From: Blakeslea trispora
Lineage: Eukaryota > Mucoromycota > Mucoromycetes > Mucorales > Choanephoraceae
NCBI GenBank assembly: GCA_025331445.1
Contig: JAIWNE010000045.1
Coordinates: 124,001-188,000 of the forward strand
Direction: 5' to 3'
DNA: 64,000 nt
Positions 56,286 through 64,000 of the stretch are shown piece by piece (position 1 is the first letter of the stretch; each line of letters opens with the position of its first letter). The notes below the pieces were generated by a model that worked only from the letters and a program-made list of their open reading frames with translations, was not told the origin of the DNA and searched no databases. The position numbers and the translations under genes are program-made.

Positions 56286-57746
56286 TTAACAGTTGCTATT
56301 GGATTTTTTTCTTTTACATGACAAATACAAACGACGTATATAGACCAAAACAGACATAACAGCGATAAGACAATGACCAACACCTAAAAGCAAGAATGGA
56401 GCTCCTTTCATCCATACATCAAATAAAACACCACCTATCTTTGATATAGCAATAATTCCAACAGCACCAATAAAAGAGTATGTAGCAGAGATTGAAGCAC
56501 TATAATCCTGATTGATGTAATCGCCTGTGCACATGGCCATTCCAGAAATAATCATGCCGTATTGGCCACACGATAGCAAGATGACAAATCCTAGAGCCAC
56601 TTTAGTAGTTGGATCTGGTGAAAACGCGAATGGAAGACAGCCACAGGCACCTACTACACCGGCAATAAATACAGCTAATTCTTTGGGAATATATTCGCTT
56701 GCTGGACCAAAGAAGCCAGTAGAACAAAGAGCCACTAATTGGGCATATCCTGTCAAAGAAGAAGAAGATGCAAGGGAATACAAACATGTTTCGCCGGCTT
56801 TACATCTGCCACTATCAATATAGTATTGTGTTATCCATAAGGATATGAAGTTAGAAATGATTACTTCATCAGCACGGGCAAAAAAGCTTGATGTATAGCC
56901 TAAAGCGATACGGGGTTCCTTAGCTGCCTTCAGACCATAGTAAAGCTTATCAACCCATGCCTTGAAATGATTAATTCTTGAACGTTTGTATAAATCTTTT
57001 GGGAGAGAAAAGTAAAGCAAGATGGCGACTACCATTGCTGTTCCGCCGATAGCACCGTGAGAGTAAATAATACCGTGATTAGGGCCAGGATATTTTATGC
57101 TCAAGGAAGCAGGTATCATGAAGAATACCAAAGCAGCAATGATAGCACCTAACCCAGATGCAAGTCCAACACAACCAGAAACTAAGCCTCCCTTTCCATG
57201 TGTTATCTCCATCACCATAGCCATCATCATGGCAGTTGAGCCAGCCGAGCCAACCGAAAATATGAGCTTCAAAATTAACATACTGGGATATAGACTGTTT
57301 ACATGAGGATAGCAAACAACCACCATACCCATGAGAAAAATTGATATACTCATTACTCCACGGCGCTCAATGATATCAGAAACCATAGACCAGATAACTA
57401 CTGCAACTAAAGCAACTATTTCTCCATAAAGGGTAAGGGATCCAGTTATATCACCTGTGTTTGTAGTTATCGATAAAGCACCAGTTAAGATTTGACTTTG
57501 AGTTCCAGAGATATATACAATCAAACTTAAGGAAATAAAGACAGATAATATGAAAGCTAGGAATTGAAATGAATGAACATTCGGATTTAGAGGAATTAGC
57601 CACAGAAACTTTCTTGATGGCTGCGAGTTTGCAAGGGAAACATCAATCCCTGCTAATTCCGGAAGGCATTCTCTTGAAAATTCTGCTTCAGTCTTCTGAT
57701 TGAGTTTGTCTTCTTTGATATAATTAGCGTCTTGCATCTTAAACAA
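56286..57746 (-). CDS. major facilitator superfamily transporter
   Basis: Single exon, 486 residues with about 12 membrane segments. The loop between helices 2 and 3 reads GEIVALVAVVIWSMVSDIIERRGVM, the MFS motif (D-x-x-x-R-R-G). The soluble N-terminus is about 55 residues and the C-terminus ends in a basic tail (RRLYLSCKRKK). An external loop with three cysteines (SGRCKAGETCLY) lies mid-protein. The substrate is unknown. It shares a divergent upstream region containing several GATA-factor-like sites with the gene at 58458. Confidence 0.85.
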   Translation of the reverse strand: MFKMQDANYIKEDKLNQKTEAEFSRECLPELAGIDVSLANSQPSRKFLWLIPLNPNVHSFQFLAFILSVFISLSLIVYISGTQSQILTGALSITTNTGDITGSLTLYGEIVALVAVVIWSMVSDIIERRGVMSISIFLMGMVVVCYPHVNSLYPSMLILKLIFSVGSAGSTAMMMAMVMEITHGKGGLVSGCVGLASGLGAIIAALVFFMIPASLSIKYPGPNHGIIYSHGAIGGTAMVVAILLYFSLPKDLYKRSRINHFKAWVDKLYYGLKAAKEPRIALGYTSSFFARADEVIISNFISLWITQYYIDSGRCKAGETCLYSLASSSSLTGYAQLVALCSTGFFGPASEYIPKELAVFIAGVVGACGCLPFAFSPDPTTKVALGFVILLSCGQYGMIISGMAMCTGDYINQDYSASISATYSFIGAVGIIAISKIGGVLFDVWMKGAPFLLLGVGHCLIAVMSVLVYIRRLYLSCKRKKSNSNC

Positions 57747-58457
57747 ACAGTTCCAAAAGGTAACTAATTATAGCTGGAAACAAAAGGAGCAAGAAATATA
57801 GAAGAGAAACTTTATTTAAAAGGTTATAAAGCAATATGGTAACACATAAGGGAACACATATCTTCTTGCTCTTTCTAATAGACTTAAATCACAAGCTTTT
57901 CTATGTTTCACACAAAAGATCTTATCAGATGAAATAAAAAAAATCTGACTTTGGTTTTCTGTACATTGTTTGTAACGGTTGTTTATAAATCCATAGAAGC
58001 TTACAAAAAAGAAGTATTGCATAGTGTCGCCAACATAACCTTGTGTTATCAACCTATAATATCCTAGGTTTCAATTCCTCATCAAAAAAGCTACCATCGG
58101 CTTATCATATAATAGTGATGGAAAATCTAATCTGATAAAGAATTTTTTTGTGCCTCAATGGAAAAATCTGATAAGTCTTGCGTGATACAATCTAATAATT
58201 TAGAATATGATTATAGCTGCTACAAAGCGCGGAGAACCTACCGAAGACGTTAAGGTAGCCTGAGTTCATTAGTTGAACTATCTATGTTGCACATTATGGA
58301 ATGCTTATTCCATACAATTTATTTTCTGTTTATTACAGAAAGTCATATATAGAAAACTCTAAAAAAGGAGCATGAGTTGGGCTACACAGAGATGGCTATA
58401 TAAAGCTTGGGTTGCTTGATCGTCTTTTTCTCTTTCAAGGTTTCTTTAACTCTCACT
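57747..58457. promoter_or_regulatory. divergent promoter with five TGATAA sites
   Basis: TGATAA or its complement occurs at 57922-57927, 58046-58051, 58102-58107, 58133-58138 and 58169-58174. Three of the five lie within about 75 bp. This is the core site of fungal GATA factors (nitrogen or iron regulators). Rough expectation from base composition is well under one per 250 bp. Confidence 0.5.
58397..58404 (+). promoter_or_regulatory. TATA box of the GPI-anchored protein gene
   Basis: TATATAAA lies 54-61 bp upstream of the start codon at 58458, just downstream of the TGATAA cluster. Confidence 0.55.
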
Positions 58458-59004
58458 ATGTATTCTTCGATTGTTTTGATATTGTTTGCTTCGGCTGCTA
58501 CAGTGTTTGGATCTACAACAGGCTGTAACCCTTCATACAATGTGACTAGCTCAGGTACTTGCTTCTCAAACTGTAATTCAGTAAGTATATCCTTTGATAG
58601 AAAACAAGCATATTACCTATCTTAATGCAGCTCAATAGCAAGCGGGCAGTGCCTACTTATCTGGCTGGACTATGGATCCTGATTCACCTCTCTTCATAAA
58701 GTCTCTATCTATCATGTGCAACAAGGGAACTCCAGAATATCTGGCTTTTATGACTAAGGCCGGCATGTGTATGGTGAACTGCCCGGATGATCCTACTCTG
58801 TTTAACACTGAATTTTCAGGAGCATGTTCTTGGTACAATCAGCACAAAAATGATACATGTGTTTCCTCAGACGCTCTATCTACTAGTGCAAGCAACTCTT
58901 CTAGTTCTGTAATGAAGGAGTCATCATCTGCTGGGACCAATCATGCCTCGTATGATACTATTTTGTTTTTGGCCCTGGCAGTCACTGGACTGATCGCTTT
59001 CTAA
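58458..59004 (+). CDS. GPI-anchored cysteine-rich cell-surface protein
   Basis: Two exons, 58458-58580 and 58639-59004, give 162 residues. The signal peptide is MYSSIVLILFASAATVFGS. The mature part has about eight cysteines (CNPSYNVTSSGTCFSNC..., MCNKGTPEYL, GMCMVNCPDD, GACSW). It ends in a Ser-rich stalk and a hydrophobic C-terminus (ILFLALAVTGLIAF) typical of GPI attachment. The acceptor is the TAG at 58636-58638; the CAG 8 nt upstream would leave an in-frame stop. Function is unknown, and wall or membrane location is inferred from the signals. Confidence 0.82.
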
Positions 59005-59982
59005 TACTTCTAGCAGCATTTTAATGGATTAGAAAAAAAAAACCATAATTCTTGTAACAATATAAAATAAAAGACATACATTTTTCTATTCACATCAGTC
59101 AAAAGAACAGAAACCTATTTTCTGTAATAATCAAAGTTTGTTCTTGTACTTTATATGAGATACCTAAGTGTCTATTCTTATTTCTCTTCTTTCCTTGGCT
59201 GACTGACTCATTTTATAGGAATGACTTGTTGCTTCAAACAGGTCTACTTATTGCCAATATACCAGCACTGTCTTCATTTAGTGATGCCAACTTTGTAATT
59301 TGCACAGATCAAAGTAATCACCACAAGTATTAAATAATTTAATGTTAAAAGATACATTCATAGTCTTTACTTTCTCTCTCTTATTAATACAGTAGTCTCT
59401 CTATTTAAGGGTAGCCAAAAATCTTGAAAATCTCACCCTTAAATAGAGAATACCCTTAAATAGAATTGGTTTTAGAGCTTGTATTGAAAAATATTTTTCA
59501 GAAACCCACTCTTATATAGGGAATACCCTTACATAGAACACCCTTAAATAGAGCGACTACTGTACGAGCTTTGTAAAAAAGTTCCTTGAATGTCGCATCT
59601 GATAAAATTTCTTGTGATGTGACAATAGATAGACTACAATCATACCTCACAATGCGCTTACAATCTTATGCAGGCGGCTATTCTTGTTTGTCATCGACAC
59701 AATATTAGCACCTTTCAAACTAAGGAACAAGTATTTGCTTTAAATTTAAAACAAAAACCGAAAAGAATACCAAGGAAGGCCCATGTAATACATTTATCGC
59801 TTTATGAGCTTTCTTTTTTTTACACTAATGAATTTGCTATACAGCTAGAGATGAAGTAGGGATTTAAAACAAAAGATCTCCTCAATTCTGATAGGCCATG
59901 GTCCGCATATCAATCTCATCTCAATTTTTATGTTTTTATTTCTCTTGACTCTTATTATTTTTAGTGTTCTTGTTTAGTATTA
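59005..59982. other. intergenic region
   Basis: About 980 bp holding the MITE at 59390-59562. The rest is AT-rich and without a recognised gene. Confidence 0.5.
59390..59562. mobile_element. Tc1/mariner (pogo-like) MITE
   Basis: A 173-bp non-coding element with inverted ends: CAGTAGTCTCTCTATTTAAG on the left and the complement of CTTAAATAGAGCGACTACTG on the right (one mismatch), flanked by TA at 59388-59389 and 59563-59564. Several internal copies of CCCTTAAATAGA in both directions would let the whole element fold back on itself. Confidence 0.85.
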
Positions 59983-61449
59983 ATGTCAGAAGAACAAACA
60001 CAGTTTGAACCTATCCGTGGTGGCGGATCGCTTGTACTCGCTTATCAAATCGCTAACAAAAAAGTGCTGATAGTAGGTGGTGGCAACGTTGCTGCTCAGC
60101 GTATTGTTTCGCTCAAGATCGCAGACGCACATATCATCCTTATATCACCAGAGTCTGGGCTCAACGACGAAGTGCGCTATCGTATTGATCATGGAGAAGT
60201 CGAATGGAAGGATAGGAAGTTTGAAGATAAAGATTTAGATGATGTAGACATGGTTTTGACTGCTTTGGATGACCACGAAGAGTCTCTTCGTATTGGTCAG
60301 CTGTGTCGCCAGAAAAAAATCCCTGTCAATGTAGCTGATGTGCCTCCTATGTGCGACTTTTATTTTATGTCACAACATCGTGATGGTCCTCTTCAAATTG
60401 CTGTATCTACAAATGGAAAAGGGCCTAAGCTGGCCAATATGGTACGTGTAGCTGCTGCTAAGGCTTTACCAGAGCGTATGGGTGATACAATTGAAAAGAT
60501 GGGCAAGTTGCGTGCTCAAGTCCGCCAATGGGAACCCGAGATGAAGAATTCAGGCAAGCGTATGACTTGGGTAACTCAAGTGTGCGAAAAGTGGGGTATG
60601 GACGGAATGGCACGTTTGAATGAACTTGAAACACTCGAACAAGAGCAAGCAGCTTTTTCCAAGTTAAAAGAATATTTTATTGTGGGCGGCATTCCTTCTG
60701 TGCACGATGTTTTAGGTCACAAACAACCTCCGCGTATCACATTGATTGGCGGAGGACCCGGTGACCCCGAATTGATTACAGTCAAGGCTAAGCGGCTTTT
60801 ACAAGAGGCAGATTTGGTAGTAAGTGACCGCTTAATCCCCAGTCAAATTTTGGACCTTGTTCAAGGGGAGCTCAGAGTAGCTCGCAAAGTGACAGGCAAG
60901 TCAGATGAAGCACAAGAAGAATTAATGGAATGGTGTCTCGAAGGGTTAAACAAGGGTCTTCAGGTTGTACGACTCAAAATTGGTGATCCTCTCTTGTTTG
61001 GTCGAGGTGGTGAAGAAATCCTCTGGTTCCGTGAACGCGGCTTTGAGCCAGAATTAGTTGCAGGCATTTCTAGTGCCTTCTCAGCTCCTATGGCCGCTAT
61101 GATTCCTGTGACTTTCCGCGGCATATCCGATCAAGTAATCATCACCACCGGAAGAGGTACAAAAGGTTCAATGCCTGATTTGCCTATTTTCGGTCCCACT
61201 CAAACTTTGGTGGTGCTAATGGCTGTTGGCAGAGCTTCAGAGTTACGCACTATGCTGTTAGATCGACATTATCCCGAAGAAGTTCCTGCTTGCTGGATTG
61301 AAAATTCCAACTGCCCTGAAGAGCGTGTCATTTATGGAACTTTGAACTCTATGTCACTGATGGTAGAGGAGCATGCTATCAAGGCACCTGCAGTGCTTGT
61401 TGTAGGCCATGCTATTTCTGTGCTAAATAAGAAGACAGACGAACTTTAG
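59983..61449 (+). CDS. siroheme synthase: Met8-type dehydrogenase/chelatase fused to Met1-type methyltransferase
   Basis: Single exon, 488 residues. The N-terminal domain (about 1-225) has the NAD-binding start KVLIVGGGNVAAQR and PVNVADVPPMCDFYFMS of Met8/CysG-B, which oxidises precorrin-2 and inserts iron. The C-terminal domain (about 248-480) has ITLIGGGPGDPELITVKA, VVSDRLIP, RLKIGDPLLFGRGGEE and GISSAFSAPMAAMIPVTFRG of uroporphyrinogen-III C-methyltransferase. The order (dehydrogenase first) is that of bacterial CysG. Budding yeast keeps the two activities in separate proteins. The product is siroheme for sulfite/nitrite reductases. Confidence 0.93.
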   Translation: MSEEQTQFEPIRGGGSLVLAYQIANKKVLIVGGGNVAAQRIVSLKIADAHIILISPESGLNDEVRYRIDHGEVEWKDRKFEDKDLDDVDMVLTALDDHEESLRIGQLCRQKKIPVNVADVPPMCDFYFMSQHRDGPLQIAVSTNGKGPKLANMVRVAAAKALPERMGDTIEKMGKLRAQVRQWEPEMKNSGKRMTWVTQVCEKWGMDGMARLNELETLEQEQAAFSKLKEYFIVGGIPSVHDVLGHKQPPRITLIGGGPGDPELITVKAKRLLQEADLVVSDRLIPSQILDLVQGELRVARKVTGKSDEAQEELMEWCLEGLNKGLQVVRLKIGDPLLFGRGGEEILWFRERGFEPELVAGISSAFSAPMAAMIPVTFRGISDQVIITTGRGTKGSMPDLPIFGPTQTLVVLMAVGRASELRTMLLDRHYPEEVPACWIENSNCPEERVIYGTLNSMSLMVEEHAIKAPAVLVVGHAISVLNKKTDEL

Positions 61450-61794
61450 AATTCCTCCTGCCCTGTCTTCTCTCTCTCGTGCACTGGTGTAACAGAAAGA
61501 AAATAGAGTATATTTAAAAAAGGCTAGAAATGATAGAATTTGGTATAAATAAAGATCTTGTACATAAATCAGTCAAAGAAAAGGGGGAGTGATAACGTTA
61601 TAGGCTGAGAAGTAAAGCTGGCTGCTTTCTTTGCTTTTGTTCTTGCAGCCCTTTTTTTTTTGATTCTTGAAGACAATATTTGGTTGCATTAAAATTAAAT
61701 TAGCTCTAATTACTAAAGCCGACCAGTCTCGCTTTCCTTTCCTGCTTTCCCCTTTTTCTCTTCCTATTTGTTTCCATAGTTATTCAATGAAAAC
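61450..61794. other. intergenic region
   Basis: About 345 bp. Pyrimidine-rich towards the next start codon. No element is recognised. Confidence 0.5.
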
Positions 61795-64000
61795 ATGAGC
61801 AGTTCTTCCTCTAGTACCTCATCACCTTCCTCTTCCAACCGACCATCTCCTGCATTCGGTACTAGTATGGCCAGGTCGTCCTCCAATCGCTCCATCCTTC
61901 GAGAAACCAACAGAATAGGTCGATCACGACAAAACACGGTCGGACTTGATTTTTTTGAAGATCTTAACAAGAATATTGGATCAGACTATCAAGAAATTCA
62001 AATTCGTACATTGACTAAGTGGATCAATGCTCAGCTAAAACTTGTAGATGACCATATTGACAACATCAAGACAGATTTAAGGGATGGCAAAAAGTTGTTG
62101 AAGCTACTGTCTGTCATCTCCAATGAGCCTGCACCAAAACCCGAGCGAATGAACATGCGCATTCACCAACTAGCAAATGTCGCACAAGCTCTCAGCTTTC
62201 TGGAGCGTCATGTAGGATCGGATTCGATGCCTGACATTGGCAACGAGGCTATTGTAAATGGAGATTCAAAGAAAACTTTGGCCCTCATTTTTTTTATCAT
62301 GCTCAAATATCAAATCCAGCTAATTTTGACACAACACGGCGAGGATTTTCTACAGTCGTTGACAGTAAGTGACACCTGTCTGCTTTGTAACATGTGTCTG
62401 CGCATATTGCATAAACTCATGCTTATCTTCTCTCCTTCTGCGTATGTAACAACAGGAATTATCTGAGCGAGAAAATGGTACAAAAGCGCAATCAGCTGAA
62501 TTTCAAGTAGAAAACAAATCTCCCGTAGCCTCGTCTCGTAAATTCAGCAGTCTCCAGTCTCTATCAGATAAGCTGCAACAGCACAATTCATCTACAACTG
62601 CGGAAGCCAAAGTAGCTCTTCTTTATTGGGTACGGATTCAGCTTGAAGATTATATATCAGCCAATATTATACCCTCTATACAGGACTTCTCCCGTTCCTG
62701 GAGAACTGGTGTTGCTTTTTGTCTACTTATTCACCGCCACAACCCATCATATATACCCGATTTATTTAGTGTACATTTAAATGCTGATCTGTCTGAGAAA
62801 ACTACTTGGCTTCATCTGTTAAGGCTAGCTTTCGATTTGGCTACGAACCAAATGGGAGTGCAACCATATCTAGAACCGGAAGATTTGGTAGAGGTTGATT
62901 ATCCACATGAGCCTAGTGTGATGATGTATGTTAGTGAGTACTACAAAATTATGTCGAAACACCAAGAGGAAGAGCCACCAAATGTCAAAAGAGAGAGAGC
63001 TGTTAAGCGCAAGGCTGCTATTGTCATGGCATCAGGAGGCATCCTTGCCGATAACATCAATCCAGACAATGATGACGATGACGATGACGATGAAGTTATA
63101 GAGCCCAACTACTCTGTACTTGATTCTGTTCAACAAGAAGAACCTATGGAGATCGAACCTGATGTACCTGAAGCACCTGTGCCTATACCCATACCATCTG
63201 CACGCCGCAAAAAGAAGATGCAGCAGCGAAGATCTACATTAGGTGATGCAGACAAAGCGCGAATTAAAGCAGATCTAAACACGAAGTTGATGATGCAACT
63301 CACTGGTCATTTGCCCCGAGGCGTTCATCCTGTGCTAGATGAGTTGCTGACAATCCACGATACTGTACTCTCCTTTATTAAATCTAATACACGTACTATC
63401 GACGAAATGCCTGAAGAGTTTACCAATTCCTCATCTGTGACAGAATACATTGATGCACTCGAGATCGTGGAAGAACAGGCTGATGACGAACTCAATCATC
63501 TAGAAACAGCAAAGGGAGCCAAAGAGACTCTGACAGCACCACCAGAAAAAGCAGATGAAACCCTTATTCATTTAACAGATTTGCAGCGCACACAGGTTGT
63601 CAAGTTGTATGAAATGCTTCAGAAAGAATGGACACAGTTTCTCGATTTACTCAAGACGACAAAAGAAGATTTGCTGAGTGTAGAAAGCACTTTAATCGAC
63701 ACAGAAGAAGGTGTTGAGCAATATCAAGCTCGTGCAACAGCCATTGAAGCTCAATTAGATTTGCTTCAACAGTTGCTACAACAAATAGCACCTTCTGTCA
63801 AATGTGAAAGCAATGTAGATAGCAATGGAAACGAAGAAGTAACTCTGTTGCATCCTTTGGAAGGATCTCTAGATGATGTAGTAGCCTATCAAGAACGCTT
63901 GACAGAATTCTCCACCACTTTTAATGAATTTGAAAATGGCGACTGGAAGGAATTTAGAAAAGCTACTCGTCAACTCTCTCGATCTGTTATGCAGGTAGTT
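61795..64000 (+). CDS. tandem calponin-homology (actin-binding) protein, 5' part
   Basis: Two exons, 61795-62364 and 62456 to beyond the window end, with 705 codons visible. A Ser-rich N-terminus is followed by a CH1 domain (residues about 65-190: TLTKWINAQLKLVDDHIDNI, DLRDGKKLLKLLSVIS). After a short linker comes CH2 (about 235-340: ALLYWVRIQLEDYI, FSRSWRTGVAFCLLIHRHNP). Paired CH domains form the actin-binding module of spectrin, alpha-actinin and nesprin-type proteins. A basic/acidic linker and helical, spectrin-repeat-like sequence follow. The CH1-CH2 linker is longer than in alpha-actinin. The 3' end is missing. Confidence 0.85.

Noticed and set aside
1..64000. CRISPR array, bacterial operon signals or rRNA genes
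   Set aside because: No regularly spaced repeats, Shine-Dalgarno-linked gene runs or rRNA sequence were seen; the DNA is clearly eukaryotic.

Overview
The window is nuclear DNA of a filamentous fungus, most likely Mucoromycota (probably Mucorales). The evidence is AT-rich spacers, compact genes with many 45-75 nt introns (GTAAG...TAG), nuclear genes for mitochondrial ATP synthase subunits, and transposable elements and gene families that I associate with this group. The species cannot be named from the sequence.

Layout. 1-2852: gene-poor, with a possible terminal exon, a dispersed repeat (copy A), a Helitron/PIF1 helicase scrap and a (CA)n tract. 2853-9402: F1 gamma (ATP3, -), a Ulp1 SUMO protease (+), a perilipin-like lipid-droplet protein (+) and COX20 (-). 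10740-14510: a decayed UDP-glycosyltransferase, a Mak32-type pfkB protein (+) and a small OCIA-like protein (-); the last two genes overlap at their stop codons. 16101-21753: ATP4, TFIIE-beta, PIG-Y and a TTC39/IML2 TPR protein, all +. 22347-30457: a vacuolar amino-acid transporter (-), dCMP deaminase (-), TAF12 (+), the ATPase inhibitor IF1 (+) and ribosomal protein eL18 (-).

30683-34111 is a Tc1/mariner-type element with perfect 173-bp terminal inverted repeats. Its transposase is split, and between the halves lies an apparently intact, multi-exon cargo gene with a PD-(D/E)XK-like D...ExK motif. 34182-37855 is a large Ser-rich protein with a possible AFF4-like C-terminal domain.

39096-47259 is the most unusual region. 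It holds two tandem genes of the Fanzor family (eukaryotic TnpB-like, RNA-guided nucleases). The upstream copy keeps the RuvC Asp/Glu/Asp residues and zinc ribbon. It is cut by a 1,355-bp Tc1 element at a TA site and also carries an in-frame TAG and a homopolymer frameshift. The second copy is a truncated relic that has lost the first RuvC Asp.

48821-64000 returns to host genes: an LRR protein, YAE1, a SET/MYND protein, a secreted acidic protein ending in a cystine-knot-like module, an MFS transporter facing a GPI-anchored Cys-rich protein across a promoter with five TGATAA sites, a Met8-Met1 type siroheme synthase fusion, and the start of a tandem calponin-homology cytoskeletal protein that runs off the window.

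Exon boundaries were assigned by eye from splice sites, reading-frame continuity and remembered family sequences. No search was run.
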